DNA from: Mizugakiibacter sediminis
Lineage (GTDB): Bacteria > Pseudomonadota > Gammaproteobacteria > Xanthomonadales > Rhodanobacteraceae
Assembly: GCF_000953855.2 (NCBI RefSeq)
Contig: NZ_DF970247.1
Location: 1 to 33,277 of the forward strand
Direction: 5' to 3'
Length of the DNA stretch: 33,277 bases
In this document: in pieces, positions 1 through 8,100 of the stretch
Numbering within the stretch: position 1 is the stretch's first letter
How the letters are laid out: each line of letters begins with the position of its first letter
Made by a program: the position numbers and the translations under genes
Notes under the pieces: model-generated
The model's input: the letters and a program-made list of their open reading frames with translations, nothing else
Told to the model about the DNA's origin: nothing
The model's database searches: none

Positions 1-154
1 GCATCGTCTCAAAGGGCAGTTACACAGTTCAAATTACAGACTCATCCGTGTCCGTGGCGTCTGCGTGATATACGCGTAGCGGAGCGGATCAGCAAGCCGC
101 GTTGCAGCACGGCGAGCCTCTCAGTCGCGAGCGAAAACGCAGGGCGGAATCCGC

Positions 155-208
155 GCAGCGGCTTCCGCCGCTGCCATGGGACGAGGGCCGCGGTTCGCGG
201 CCGCTCGT
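155..208 (-). terminator. Paired hairpins downstream of the S41 protease gene
   Basis: Two strong inverted repeats lie just past the protease stop codon. One is at 155-174 (8-bp stem, loop TTCC). The other is at 181-208 (7-bp core GGCCGCG/CGCGGCC, extended by ACGAG/CTCGT with one bulged base). No T-tract follows, so this may be a Rho-dependent or 3'-protecting structure rather than a classical intrinsic terminator. I see no gene in the rest of 1-235. Confidence 0.4.
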
Positions 209-235
209 ACAGGAAGAAGGGCGTGACGCGCGTGC

Positions 236-1552
236 TCAGTGCGCGTCGGGTGCCGCTGCCGGCTTGCCCAGCGCCATGCCCTTCAGCACGTGCAGCGCTT
301 CCGACAGCGCGTAGTCCTCGAGCGCCAGCGCGGCGCCGTCGCCGTCGCGGTGGCCGTCGTTCTCGTGGTCGCCCTTGAGGTGGTTGGGCAGGTCGCGTTC
401 GGAGCCGATCAGTTGCGGCGCCTCGTCGCGGTGGCTGACGGCGAGGTCGGCGAGGGCGATGTCGGGGGCGATGCCGGCGGCCTGGATCGAGGTGCCGGAC
501 GGCGTGTAGTAGCGCGCCGTGGTCAGCTTGACCGCGTGGTCGTCGTCCAGCGGCAGCACGGTCTGCACGGAGCCCTTGCCGAAGGTGCGCCGGCCCATGA
601 TCAGCGCGCGGTGGTCGTCCTTCAGCGCGCCGGCGACGATCTCCGCCGCCGAGGCGGTGCCGTTGTCGACCAGCACCACCAGCGGCGCGCCGTTCAAGAG
701 GTCGCCGGGCGTGGCGCTGAAGCTCAAATCGGCCTGCTTCAGGCGGCCCTTGGTGGTGACGATCACGCCGTGGTCGAGGAAGGCGTCGCTGACGCCGACC
801 GCGGCGGTGAGCAGGCCGCCCGGGTTGGAGCGCAGGTCGAGCACGGCGCCGCGCAGCGGGCCGTTCTTCTGCACCAGCGCCGTCAGCTTGCGGCGCAGGT
901 CGTCGGCGGTGTCGTCCTGGAACTGGCTGATGCGGATGTAGGCGTAGCCCGGCTCCAGCATGCGCGTCTTCACGCTGGCCACCTGGATGCGCTCGCGGGT
1001 GATCGTCAGATCCTCCGGCTTGACCGCGTTCTCGTGCAGGATGGTCAACGTGATCTTGGTGCCGGGCTCGCCGCGCAACTGTTTGACCGCCTCGTCCAGC
1101 GCGTCGGGATCGACCGGCTTGCCGTCGATGCGGGTGATGACGTCGCCGGCGCGGATGCCGGCGCGCTGCGCCGGGGTGTCGTCGATCGGCGCGACCACGC
1201 GCAGCTCGCCGTTCACCTGCAGCACCTCGATGCCGAGGCCGCCGTAGGCGCCGGTGGTGTCCTCGGTCAGTTCCTTCAGCCCGGCGGTGTCGAGGTAAGC
1301 GCTGTGCGGGTCGAGGCCGGCCAGCATGCCGCGGATGGCCGACTGCATCAGCGTCTTGTCGTCCACCTTGTCGACGTAGGCCTGCTTCACCAGCTCGTAG
1401 ATGCGGGTGAAGTTGCGGATGTCGTCGAGGTCGGGTTCGTCCGGCGCGGGCGCGCTGGCGGCCGCGGCCGGCTTGGCGTCGGCGGCGGGCGCGGCGGCGT
1501 GCGCGGCGGGGACGAGCAGCAGCAGGGCGAACAGCAGCGGTGAGATACGCAT
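236..1552 (-). CDS. S41 family C-terminal processing peptidase
   Basis: A 438-residue exported serine protease of the CtpA/Prc (tail-specific protease) family. It begins with a signal peptide (residues 1-20, ending AHA). A PDZ domain lies at about 100-185 and the S41 catalytic domain at about 190-370. The Ser/Lys dyad is visible as S301 in NGTASAAE and K326 in FGKGSVQ, with the conserved Q330. The C-terminal tail (about 390-438) is rich in Asp, His and Ala and is probably disordered. The start ATG at 1552 gives a clean signal peptide; an upstream in-frame ATG at 1747 would add 65 residues encoded by a palindromic repeat and is rejected. It lies downstream of envC in the same direction. An envC-S41 pairing suggests a shared role in peptidoglycan remodelling, by analogy with NlpD/Prc-type control of hydrolases. 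Substrate unknown. Confidence 0.93.
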   Translation of the reverse strand: MRISPLLFALLLLVPAAHAAAPAADAKPAAAASAPAPDEPDLDDIRNFTRIYELVKQAYVDKVDDKTLMQSAIRGMLAGLDPHSAYLDTAGLKELTEDTTGAYGGLGIEVLQVNGELRVVAPIDDTPAQRAGIRAGDVITRIDGKPVDPDALDEAVKQLRGEPGTKITLTILHENAVKPEDLTITRERIQVASVKTRMLEPGYAYIRISQFQDDTADDLRRKLTALVQKNGPLRGAVLDLRSNPGGLLTAAVGVSDAFLDHGVIVTTKGRLKQADLSFSATPGDLLNGAPLVVLVDNGTASAAEIVAGALKDDHRALIMGRRTFGKGSVQTVLPLDDDHAVKLTTARYYTPSGTSIQAAGIAPDIALADLAVSHRDEAPQLIGSERDLPNHLKGDHENDGHRDGDGAALALEDYALSEALHVLKGMALGKPAAAPDAH

Positions 1553-1583
1553 GGGAACGAGTCTCGGGGTGGTGCGTGGGGGC

Positions 1584-1589
1584 ATTATG
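1584..1589 (-). promoter_or_regulatory. -10 box for the S41 protease gene
   Basis: On the minus strand this reads CATAAT, preceded by GCG and followed by GCCCCC, 31 bases before the ATG. It matches five of six consensus positions. No good -35 is seen; the region 17-19 bases upstream falls inside the neighbouring palindromic element. Confidence 0.45.
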
Positions 1590-1598
1590 CGCCGTGCA

Positions 1599-1886
1599 AG
1601 GATGCCCTGGTCCATTCCGTGCAGACGGCATGATGTCCGGAAGGTTCGCAGGGTGTGTCGCACGGCGCCGCCCAGGCTGGCTGCCTGGGCAAGCCGCGCG
1701 GCGCAGGCTGCGGGCCTTCTGGACATCACCCCGTCATTCGACTTCAAAGGTTGGGGCCGACGCTGTCTGCCCGCATCTCTTCGGCGCGCCGGCTCGACAG
1801 ACGGCCAGTCTGCCTTCGCCGGCGCACCTGTGATCTGCAGGCAGACAGCGCCGGTGACGCCTGCACGGAATGGACCAGGGCATCCT
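1599..1886. mobile_element. MITE-like double-palindrome element
   Basis: The 333-base gap between envC and the S41 gene is filled by a symmetric non-coding structure. Its ends, 1599-1624 and 1861-1886, are perfect 26-bp inverted repeats. Between them sit two imperfect palindromes. The first spans 1624-1735 and has a perfect core hairpin (GCCCAGGC/GCCTGGGC). The second spans about 1757-1853, with outer arms at 1761-1771 and 1840-1850 and inner arms CAGAC/GTCTG. The right end touches the envC stop codon. Part of it recurs in shortened form at 13011-13086. The structure is seen directly; calling it a non-autonomous mobile element is inference, since no target duplication is evident. Confidence 0.6.
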
Positions 1887-3082
1887 CAATGCCGCGTCGC
1901 CAGCCAGGGCCGCGGATCGACCGGCTTGCCGCCCTGGCGCAGTTCGAAATACAGGCCGCGCGCGCCGTCGGCGCCGCTGCCGCTGGTGGCGATGGCATCG
2001 CCGGCGTTGACCCAGTCGCCGACCTCGCGCAGCAGCGACTCGTTGTCGCCGTACAGGCTCATCCAGCCGTCGCCGTGGTCGACGATGATCAGCATGCCGT
2101 AGCCGCGCAGCCAGTCGGCGTAGGCGATGCGGCCGTGCGCGACGGCGCGCACCGGCGTGCCGGGCTTGGCGGCGATCACCAGGCCGTGGCTGGCGGCGCC
2201 GCTGCGGTCGCGCGCGCCGAAGGCCAGCGCCAGCCTGCCGGCCAGCGGCCACGGCAGCCGGCCGCGCAACTGCGCGAACGGCTGGTCGGCGGGCAGCGCC
2301 TTCGGGATGTCGGCGAACACGTCGCGCAGGCGCTGCAGCAGCTGGTCGAGGTTCTGCGCGTCGCGCTGCAGCGCGGCGAGCTGCGCGCCCTGCGCCTTCA
2401 GCCGCGCCTCGGCCTCGGCCAGCAGCTTCTGCTGCCGCGCGCGCGCCTGCTCCAGCGCCTCGGCCTGGCGGGCGCGCTGGTCGCGGACGGTTTCGAGGGC
2501 GGCGCGTTCGGTCACGATGGAGGCTTGGACCGCGTCCAGGCGCGAAAGGTCCGCGGCCAGCGCCTGGATGCGCGCGACGCGGTCGCGCTGGAAGTAGCGC
2601 GAGTAGGCCAGCGCGCGGGCGATCCGCGGCAGATCCTCGCCGCCCAGCAGCAGACGCAGGTCCTGGCCGCGGCCCAGGGTGTAGGCGGCGCGCAGCAGGT
2701 CGGCCAGCGCGGCGCGCTGGTCGGCCAGGCGCCGCTCGATCGCCGCGCGCTCGTCCTGCAGGCGGTCGAGCGCCTGCTGTTTGGCCGCGACCGCCGCCTC
2801 GGCGTCGCGCAGCGCCCTGGCGGCGTCGGCCAGTTGCGCCGCCTGGCGCGCCAGCTCGGCCTCCAGGCTGTCGCGCGCGGCGCCGGCCTCGCGCTGCGCC
2901 TTGGCCAGCGCCTCGATCTGCGCGCGCACCTCCGTCAGCTTCTGCTTCGCCGCGGCTTCCTGGGCCTGGCGCTGAGCGTCGTCCTGCGCGGCGGCCTGCG
3001 CGGCGGCGAGCGCGAGCATGCCCGCGGCGGCGAGCGCGAGACGACGGAGCGGGGAGGTGCGACGACCGGACGGCGACGGCAT
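1886..3082 (-). CDS. envC: Murein hydrolase activator EnvC
   Basis: A 398-residue periplasmic protein. A signal peptide (about 1-32, with a long basic n-region) is followed by a long Ala/Arg/Glu-rich coiled coil (about 35-250) and a C-terminal LytM/M23 domain (about 285-395). The M23 zinc site is degenerate: the first motif is SHGLVIA without the Asp, and the usual HxH is YFE (378-380). That is the hallmark of EnvC, which activates the amidases AmiA/AmiB at the septum rather than cutting peptidoglycan itself. The length fits the family (E. coli EnvC is about 419). A -10-like CATAAT lies only eight bases before the ATG, so the transcript may be nearly leaderless, or the gene may be read through from the operon upstream. 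Confidence 0.92.
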   Translation of the reverse strand: MPSPSGRRTSPLRRLALAAAGMLALAAAQAAAQDDAQRQAQEAAAKQKLTEVRAQIEALAKAQREAGAARDSLEAELARQAAQLADAARALRDAEAAVAAKQQALDRLQDERAAIERRLADQRAALADLLRAAYTLGRGQDLRLLLGGEDLPRIARALAYSRYFQRDRVARIQALAADLSRLDAVQASIVTERAALETVRDQRARQAEALEQARARQQKLLAEAEARLKAQGAQLAALQRDAQNLDQLLQRLRDVFADIPKALPADQPFAQLRGRLPWPLAGRLALAFGARDRSGAASHGLVIAAKPGTPVRAVAHGRIAYADWLRGYGMLIIVDHGDGWMSLYGDNESLLREVGDWVNAGDAIATSGSGADGARGLYFELRQGGKPVDPRPWLATRH

Positions 3083-3090
3083 GCGCCGCG

Positions 3091-3096
3091 ATTATG
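3091..3096 (-). promoter_or_regulatory. -10-like box immediately before envC
   Basis: The minus strand reads CATAATCGCGGCGCATG, the final ATG being the envC start. If used, transcription would begin within a few bases of the start codon. The upstream gene ends at 3133, so the box lies in the 50-base spacer. Confidence 0.35.
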
Positions 3097-3132
3097 GCCT
3101 GCCCGCGCGATCGCCGGCGAGCGCGCCGCGCC

Positions 3133-3840
3133 TCAGGCGGCGGACGCGCTCCAGGCGCGCAGCGCATCCAGCGCCGCGTGCGCGTCCTCGGTCAGCCGGC
3201 GCGCCGCGGTCACGCCCTCGCCGCGCGCGGCATGCTCGATCGCCTCGGCCGCGCCGGCCAATGCGTGCGCGCCGACCAGCCGCGCCGCTGCCGTCTGCGC
3301 CGCCAGCAACTGCCCGGCCTCCTGCATCTTCAGGTCGGCGAGGAAGTTGAGGCGGGTGGTCACCGGATCGATCGCCGGATACAGCTCGGTGTCGGCGAAG
3401 CGGCCCAGCGCATGGATGTCCTGCGCCTGCAGGATCGCGCGCAGGCGCGCGCTGGCGCGGTCGGCGTCGCCGCGCGCGCGGGCGATCTCCTCGAGCAGGG
3501 CGCGCTGTTCCGGCGGCATGCTGCTGCGCTCGAGCTGCGTCCAGGCGGCGGCGATCGACGCCTGCGCGCGGTCCAGCACGGCCACGCCCTGCTCCCAGCC
3601 GAGCAGGTAGTTGCGCACGCGGAACGCGGTGTCGACCACGTCGAGGCCGTAGGCGTCGGACACCGCCTTGGTCGCGCGCAGGCCGGCCAGGGCGTCATCG
3701 TGCAGGTGCGTCAGCGCGGCGATCTCGGCGCGCTGGCGGTACTCGTCCAGCACGATCACGATGGCGCCGGTGGCGAGCAGCAGGCCGAACAGCCACAGCA
3801 GCTGCACGCGGATGCCGGGCGCGCGCCGCGCCGCGCTCAC
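3133..3840 (-). CDS. Membrane-anchored periplasmic four-helix sensor-like protein
   Basis: A 235-residue protein starting at GTG 3840. That GTG overlaps the TGA of the REC-EAL gene in a GTGA junction, implying translational coupling. A short basic N-terminus precedes one membrane helix (about 12-32, LLWLFGLLLATGAIVIVL). The rest is helical and resembles the ligand-binding four-helix bundle of chemoreceptors and hybrid kinases (4HB_MCP type), including a DTAFRVRNYLLGW segment. No second membrane helix, HAMP, kinase or methyl-accepting domain follows: the frame stops after an Ala-rich helix, 50 bases before envC. As built, it would be an anchored periplasmic domain with no cytoplasmic output. 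It could be a truncated receptor, or a partner for another sensor that controls the adjacent phosphodiesterase. Fold assignment moderate; function unknown. Confidence 0.7.
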   Translation of the reverse strand: MSAARRAPGIRVQLLWLFGLLLATGAIVIVLDEYRQRAEIAALTHLHDDALAGLRATKAVSDAYGLDVVDTAFRVRNYLLGWEQGVAVLDRAQASIAAAWTQLERSSMPPEQRALLEEIARARGDADRASARLRAILQAQDIHALGRFADTELYPAIDPVTTRLNFLADLKMQEAGQLLAAQTAAARLVGAHALAGAAEAIEHAARGEGVTAARRLTEDAHAALDALRAWSASAA

Positions 3841-5039
3841 TTCGGTTGCGGACGCCGCCACGCCTGCACGCGCTCCGCCAGCAGATGACCGGGCACGGCC
3901 ATGCCGATCAGCGCGCCCTGCGCGTGATCGCAGCCAAGCTCGGCCAGCATCTGCCACTCCTCGATGGTTTCCACGCCCTCGGCGATGCTGGACAGGCCGA
4001 GTTTGCGCGCGAGGTCGAGGCTGGCTTCGACCACCGCGCGCTTGCGCGGCTGGCGCGGCGCGCCGGCGACGAAGCCCTGGTCGATCTTCAGCTCGGTCAC
4101 CGGCAGGTGCGAGAGCTGCGCCAGCGAGGAGTAGCCGGTGCCGAAGTCGTCGATGCTGAGGCCGAAGCCCTTCAGGCGCAGCCGCGCCAGCACGTTCAGC
4201 GCGTGCGCGGCCTCGTCGATCACCGCGCTCTCGGTCAGCTCCAGCACCACCTCGCGCGGCTTCACGCCGGCCTCCTGCACGATCGCCTGATAACGGTCGG
4301 CGGCATCGGCGCGCACCAGGTTCAGCATGGAGATGTTCACCGACAGCTTGAGCTCCACGCCCTGCTGCAGCCAGCGCGTGCGCCAGGCGCAGGCGCGCGC
4401 CAGCACGCGTTCGGTGAAGCTGTCGATCAGGCCGCTGCGCTCGATCAGCGGCACGAAGCGCGACGGCGCGATCACCTGGCCGCGGTGCTGCCAGCGCACC
4501 AGCGCCTCGACGCCGCTGACGAAGCCGCTGTCGATCGCCACCTGCGGCTGGAACCACGGTTCGAACTCGTCCAGCGCCAGCGCCTCGGCGAGCGCCGATT
4601 CGGAGACGTCCAGCAGGCCCTCGTCGCGCGCCTGCTCGTCGTCCTGGTGGTACAGCGCCAGCACGTCGGCCAGCTTGGCCGCGGTCAGCGGTTTTTCCAG
4701 CGCGCCCAGCACGCGCAGGCCGCTGGCGCGGGCCACGGTCTGCACGGTGTTCAGCAGGGCGGGATCGAGCGCGGACAGCACCACCACCGCCTTGGCCAGC
4801 TGGCGGCTGGCGACGTGGCCGATCAGCTCGATGCCGTCCATCTGCGGCAGGTCGAGGTCGATCAGCAGCACGTCGGGCGGCGGCTCGGCGGCCGCCATCA
4901 CGCGCAGCGCCTCGTGGCCGTCGCCGGCCTCCAGCGTGCGTTCGACGCCGATCGTGCCCAGCAGCCGCAGCGCGATCCCGCGCTGGAAGGCATGGTCTTC
5001 CACGACCATCACGGAAAGCTGGTCGTACCGCGCGTTCAT
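3837..5039 (-). CDS. Response regulator with EAL phosphodiesterase domain
   Basis: A 400-residue cytoplasmic REC-EAL protein. The receiver (about 8-130) has the acidic pair near E14-D15, phospho-acceptor D61 in DLDLPQMDG, and K116. The EAL domain (about 145-395) keeps the catalytic set: E178 (EALVRW), N235, E270 (ELTES), D297/D298 (DDFGTGYSS), K318 (LKID), E354 (AEGVET) and Q374. An active c-di-GMP phosphodiesterase (c-di-GMP to pGpG), gated by phosphorylation, is therefore likely. After the conserved QG the usual aromatic stretch is replaced by ALIGMAVPG. It resembles RocR-type regulators. The cognate histidine kinase is not in the window; the next gene, translationally coupled, is the lone four-helix sensor. 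Confidence 0.92.
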   Translation of the reverse strand: MNARYDQLSVMVVEDHAFQRGIALRLLGTIGVERTLEAGDGHEALRVMAAAEPPPDVLLIDLDLPQMDGIELIGHVASRQLAKAVVVLSALDPALLNTVQTVARASGLRVLGALEKPLTAAKLADVLALYHQDDEQARDEGLLDVSESALAEALALDEFEPWFQPQVAIDSGFVSGVEALVRWQHRGQVIAPSRFVPLIERSGLIDSFTERVLARACAWRTRWLQQGVELKLSVNISMLNLVRADAADRYQAIVQEAGVKPREVVLELTESAVIDEAAHALNVLARLRLKGFGLSIDDFGTGYSSLAQLSHLPVTELKIDQGFVAGAPRQPRKRAVVEASLDLARKLGLSSIAEGVETIEEWQMLAELGCDHAQGALIGMAVPGHLLAERVQAWRRPQPK

Positions 5040-5137
5040 CGCGGATCCCCCTGTCCCAGGCGGCTACCTTACGCCGCTGCGCCCGCGGAGGGGTAGGGTA
5101 GGCACGGGCCGACGGGAGTCCGCCCCGGCCCGGATGC

Positions 5138-5143
5138 TAAAAT
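5138..5143 (+). promoter_or_regulatory. -10 box for the IorAB gene
   Basis: TAAAAT followed by CGACGATC, 35 bases before the ATG at 5179, in the divergent spacer between the REC-EAL and IorAB genes. Five of six consensus positions; no convincing -35. Confidence 0.5.
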
Positions 5144-5178
5144 CGACGATCTTTGCCCCCTGAAAACGGCCCGCCGCC

Positions 5179-8100
5179 ATGTCCGCGACCGCTCCCGCCC
5201 TCGACCTCGGCTACACGCTGGACGACAAGTACACGCGCACCGCCGGGCGCATCTACCTGTCCGGCGTGCAGGCGCTGGTGCGCCTGCCGCTGATGCAGGC
5301 CGCCCGCGACCACGCCGCCGGACTGAACACCGCCGGCTTCGTCTCCGGCTACCGCGGCTCGCCGCTGGGCGGCTTCGACCTCGAGCTGTGGCGCGCGCGC
5401 AAGCACCTCGCCGCCGCCCGCGTCGAGTTCAAGCCCGGCCTGAACGAGGACCTCGCCGCGACCATGGTCTGGGGCAGCCAGCAGGCCAACCTGTTCCCCG
5501 GCGCGAAGTACGACGGCGTGTTCGCCATGTGGTACGGCAAGGGCCCGGGCGTCGACCGCTGCGGCGACGTGTTCAAGCACGGCAACGCCGCCGGCACCTC
5601 GCCGCACGGCGGCGTGCTGGTGCTGGCCGCCGACGACCACGCCTGCCGCTCCTCCACGCTGCCGCACGGTTCCGAGCAGGAATTCGTCTCGGCGATGATG
5701 CCGGTGCTCAATCCGGCCGGCGTGCAGGACATCCTCGACATGGGCCTGCTCGGCTGGGCGATGAGCCGCTGGACCGGGCGCTGGGTCGGCTTCAAGACCA
5801 TCGCCGAGACGGTGGAATCCTCGGCCTCGGTGGAGGTCGACCCGCACGCGCGCGAGATCGTCGTTCCCGCCGACTTCGAGCTGCCGCAGGGCGGCCTGAA
5901 CATCCGTTGGCCGGATCCGCCGCTCGACCAGGAGCTGCGCCTGCACCAGTACGCGGTGGACGCCGCGCAGGCGTTCGCCCGCGCCAACCGCATCGACCGC
6001 GTGACGATCGACTCGCCGCGCGCGCGCCTCGGCATCGTCACCACCGGCAAGAGCTACCTCGACGTGCTGCAGGCGCTGGAGTTCCTCGGCATCGATGCGC
6101 GCATGGCCGCCGACATCGGCATCCGCGTCTACAAGATCGGCATGACCTGGCCGCTGGAGCCGCACGGCCTGCGCGCGTTCGCGCATGGCCTGGAGGACAT
6201 CCTGGTGGTGGAGGAGAAGCGCGCCTTCATCGAGTCGCAGATGAAGGAGTACCTCTACCACCTGCCCGGGCCGCGCCCGAGCATCGTCGGCAAGTACGAC
6301 GAGGCCGGCAACTGGATCCTGCCCTCGACCAGCGAGCTGACGCCGGCGCGCATCGCCCGCGTGATCGCGCAACGCCTCGGGCGCTTCTTCGCCAGCGAGG
6401 CGATCCAGCAGCGCCTGCGGTGGATCGCCGCGAAGGAGCAGGAGCTGGCGCTGCCGCGCGCCAACTTTCCGCGCGCCGCGCACTACTGCTCGGGCTGCCC
6501 GCACAACACCTCGACGGTGGTGCCCGAAGGCTCGCGCGCGCTGGGCGGCATCGGCTGCCACTACATGGTCACCTGGATGGACCGCCGCACCGACACCTTC
6601 ACGCAGATGGGCGGCGAGGGCGTCACCTGGTGCGGGCAGGCGCCGTTCACCGAAACGAAACACGTGTTCCAGAACCTCGGCGACGGCACCTACTTCCATT
6701 CCGGCTCGCTGGCGATCCGCCAGGCGGTCGCCGCCGGCGTGAACATCACCTACAAGATCCTCTACAACGACGCCGTGGCGATGACCGGCGGCCAGCCGGT
6801 GGACGGCACGCTCAGCGTGCCCGACATCGCCCGCCAGGTGCGCGCCGAGGGCGTGCAGACCATCGTCGTGATGAGCGACGACATCGGCAAATGGTCGAAG
6901 CCGGAGATCTTCCCGGCCGGCGTCGAGTTCGTCCACCGCGACGAGCTGGAGGCGGTGCAGAAGCGCCTGCGCGAGGTGCCCGGCGTCAGCGTGCTGATCT
7001 ACGACCAGACCTGCGCCGCCGAGAAGCGCCGCCGCCGCAAGCGCGGCAAGATGCCGGATCCGCCGAAGCGCGTGTTCATCAACTCGCTGGTCTGCGAGGG
7101 CTGCGGCGACTGCGGCGTGAAGTCGAACTGCGTCAGCGTGCTGCCGCTGGAGACCGAGTACGGCCGCAAGCGCGCCATCGACCAGTCGAATTGCAACAAG
7201 GACTTCTCCTGCGTCAACGGCTTCTGCCCGAGCTTCGTCACCGTGCACGGCGGCGGCCTGCGGAAGCGCGGCGGCAGCGCCGAGGCGGTCGATTTCGAGG
7301 CGTTGCCCGAACCGGCACCGCGCGGCGACCTGGCGCAGCCGTGGAACATCCTGATCACCGGCATCGGCGGCACCGGCGTGGTGACGATCGGCGCGCTGAT
7401 CGGCATGGCCGCGCATCTCGAGGGCAAGGGCGCGACGGTGCTCGACCAGACCGGCCTGGCGCAGAAGGGCGGCGCGGTGACCACCCACGTGCGCATCGCG
7501 CGCACGCCCGCCGACATCCACGCCGTGCGCATCGCCGCCGGCGAGGCCGACCTGGTGCTGGGCTGCGACATGGTGGTGGTCAACGACTACTGGTCGCTGT
7601 CGAAGATCCGCGCCGGCCGCACGCACGCGGTGCTGAACAGCTACGAGGCGATGCCGGGCACGTTTACGCGCCAGCCCGACCTCAAGTTCCCCGCGCAGCA
7701 GATCGTCGCCGCGGTGCGGCAGGCGCTGGGCGGCGCCGAACCGGACCTGCTCGACGCCACCGACCTCGCCACCGCGCTGCTCGGCGACTCCATCGCCACC
7801 AACCTGTTCGTGCTCGGTTACGCCTGGCAGAAGGGTCTGGTGCCGGTCGGCCGCGCGGCGCTGCTGCGCGCGATCGAGCTGAACGGCGCCGCGGTGGAGA
7901 TGAACAAGCGCGCGTTCGGCTGGGGCCGGCTGGCGGCGATCGACCGCGCGCGCGTCGAGCGGGCGGCCGGCGTCGGCGCGGCGTCGGCCGCGGCCGCAAA
8001 CGTCGCCGCGCTGCCGCTGGACGACCGCCGTCTCAGCCGTTCGCTGGAGGACGTGATCGAACGCCGCATGCAGTTCCTCGCCGGCTACCAGAACGCCCGC

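Noticed and set aside
100-140. Possible third copy of the hairpin repeat near the left edge
   Set aside because: Only the 9-mer TGAGAGGCT (minus strand) and nearby GCGAGCC-like bases are shared; no hairpins or flanks match.
1553-1747. N-terminal extension of the S41 protease
   Set aside because: It would translate part of the palindromic element and bury the signal peptide 65 residues inside the protein.
3837-4557. N-terminal extension of the four-helix sensor across the REC-EAL gene
   Set aside because: The extended frame is an Arg/Ala/Gly-rich shadow of the EAL coding sequence; the GTG overlapping the EAL stop gives a sensible protein.
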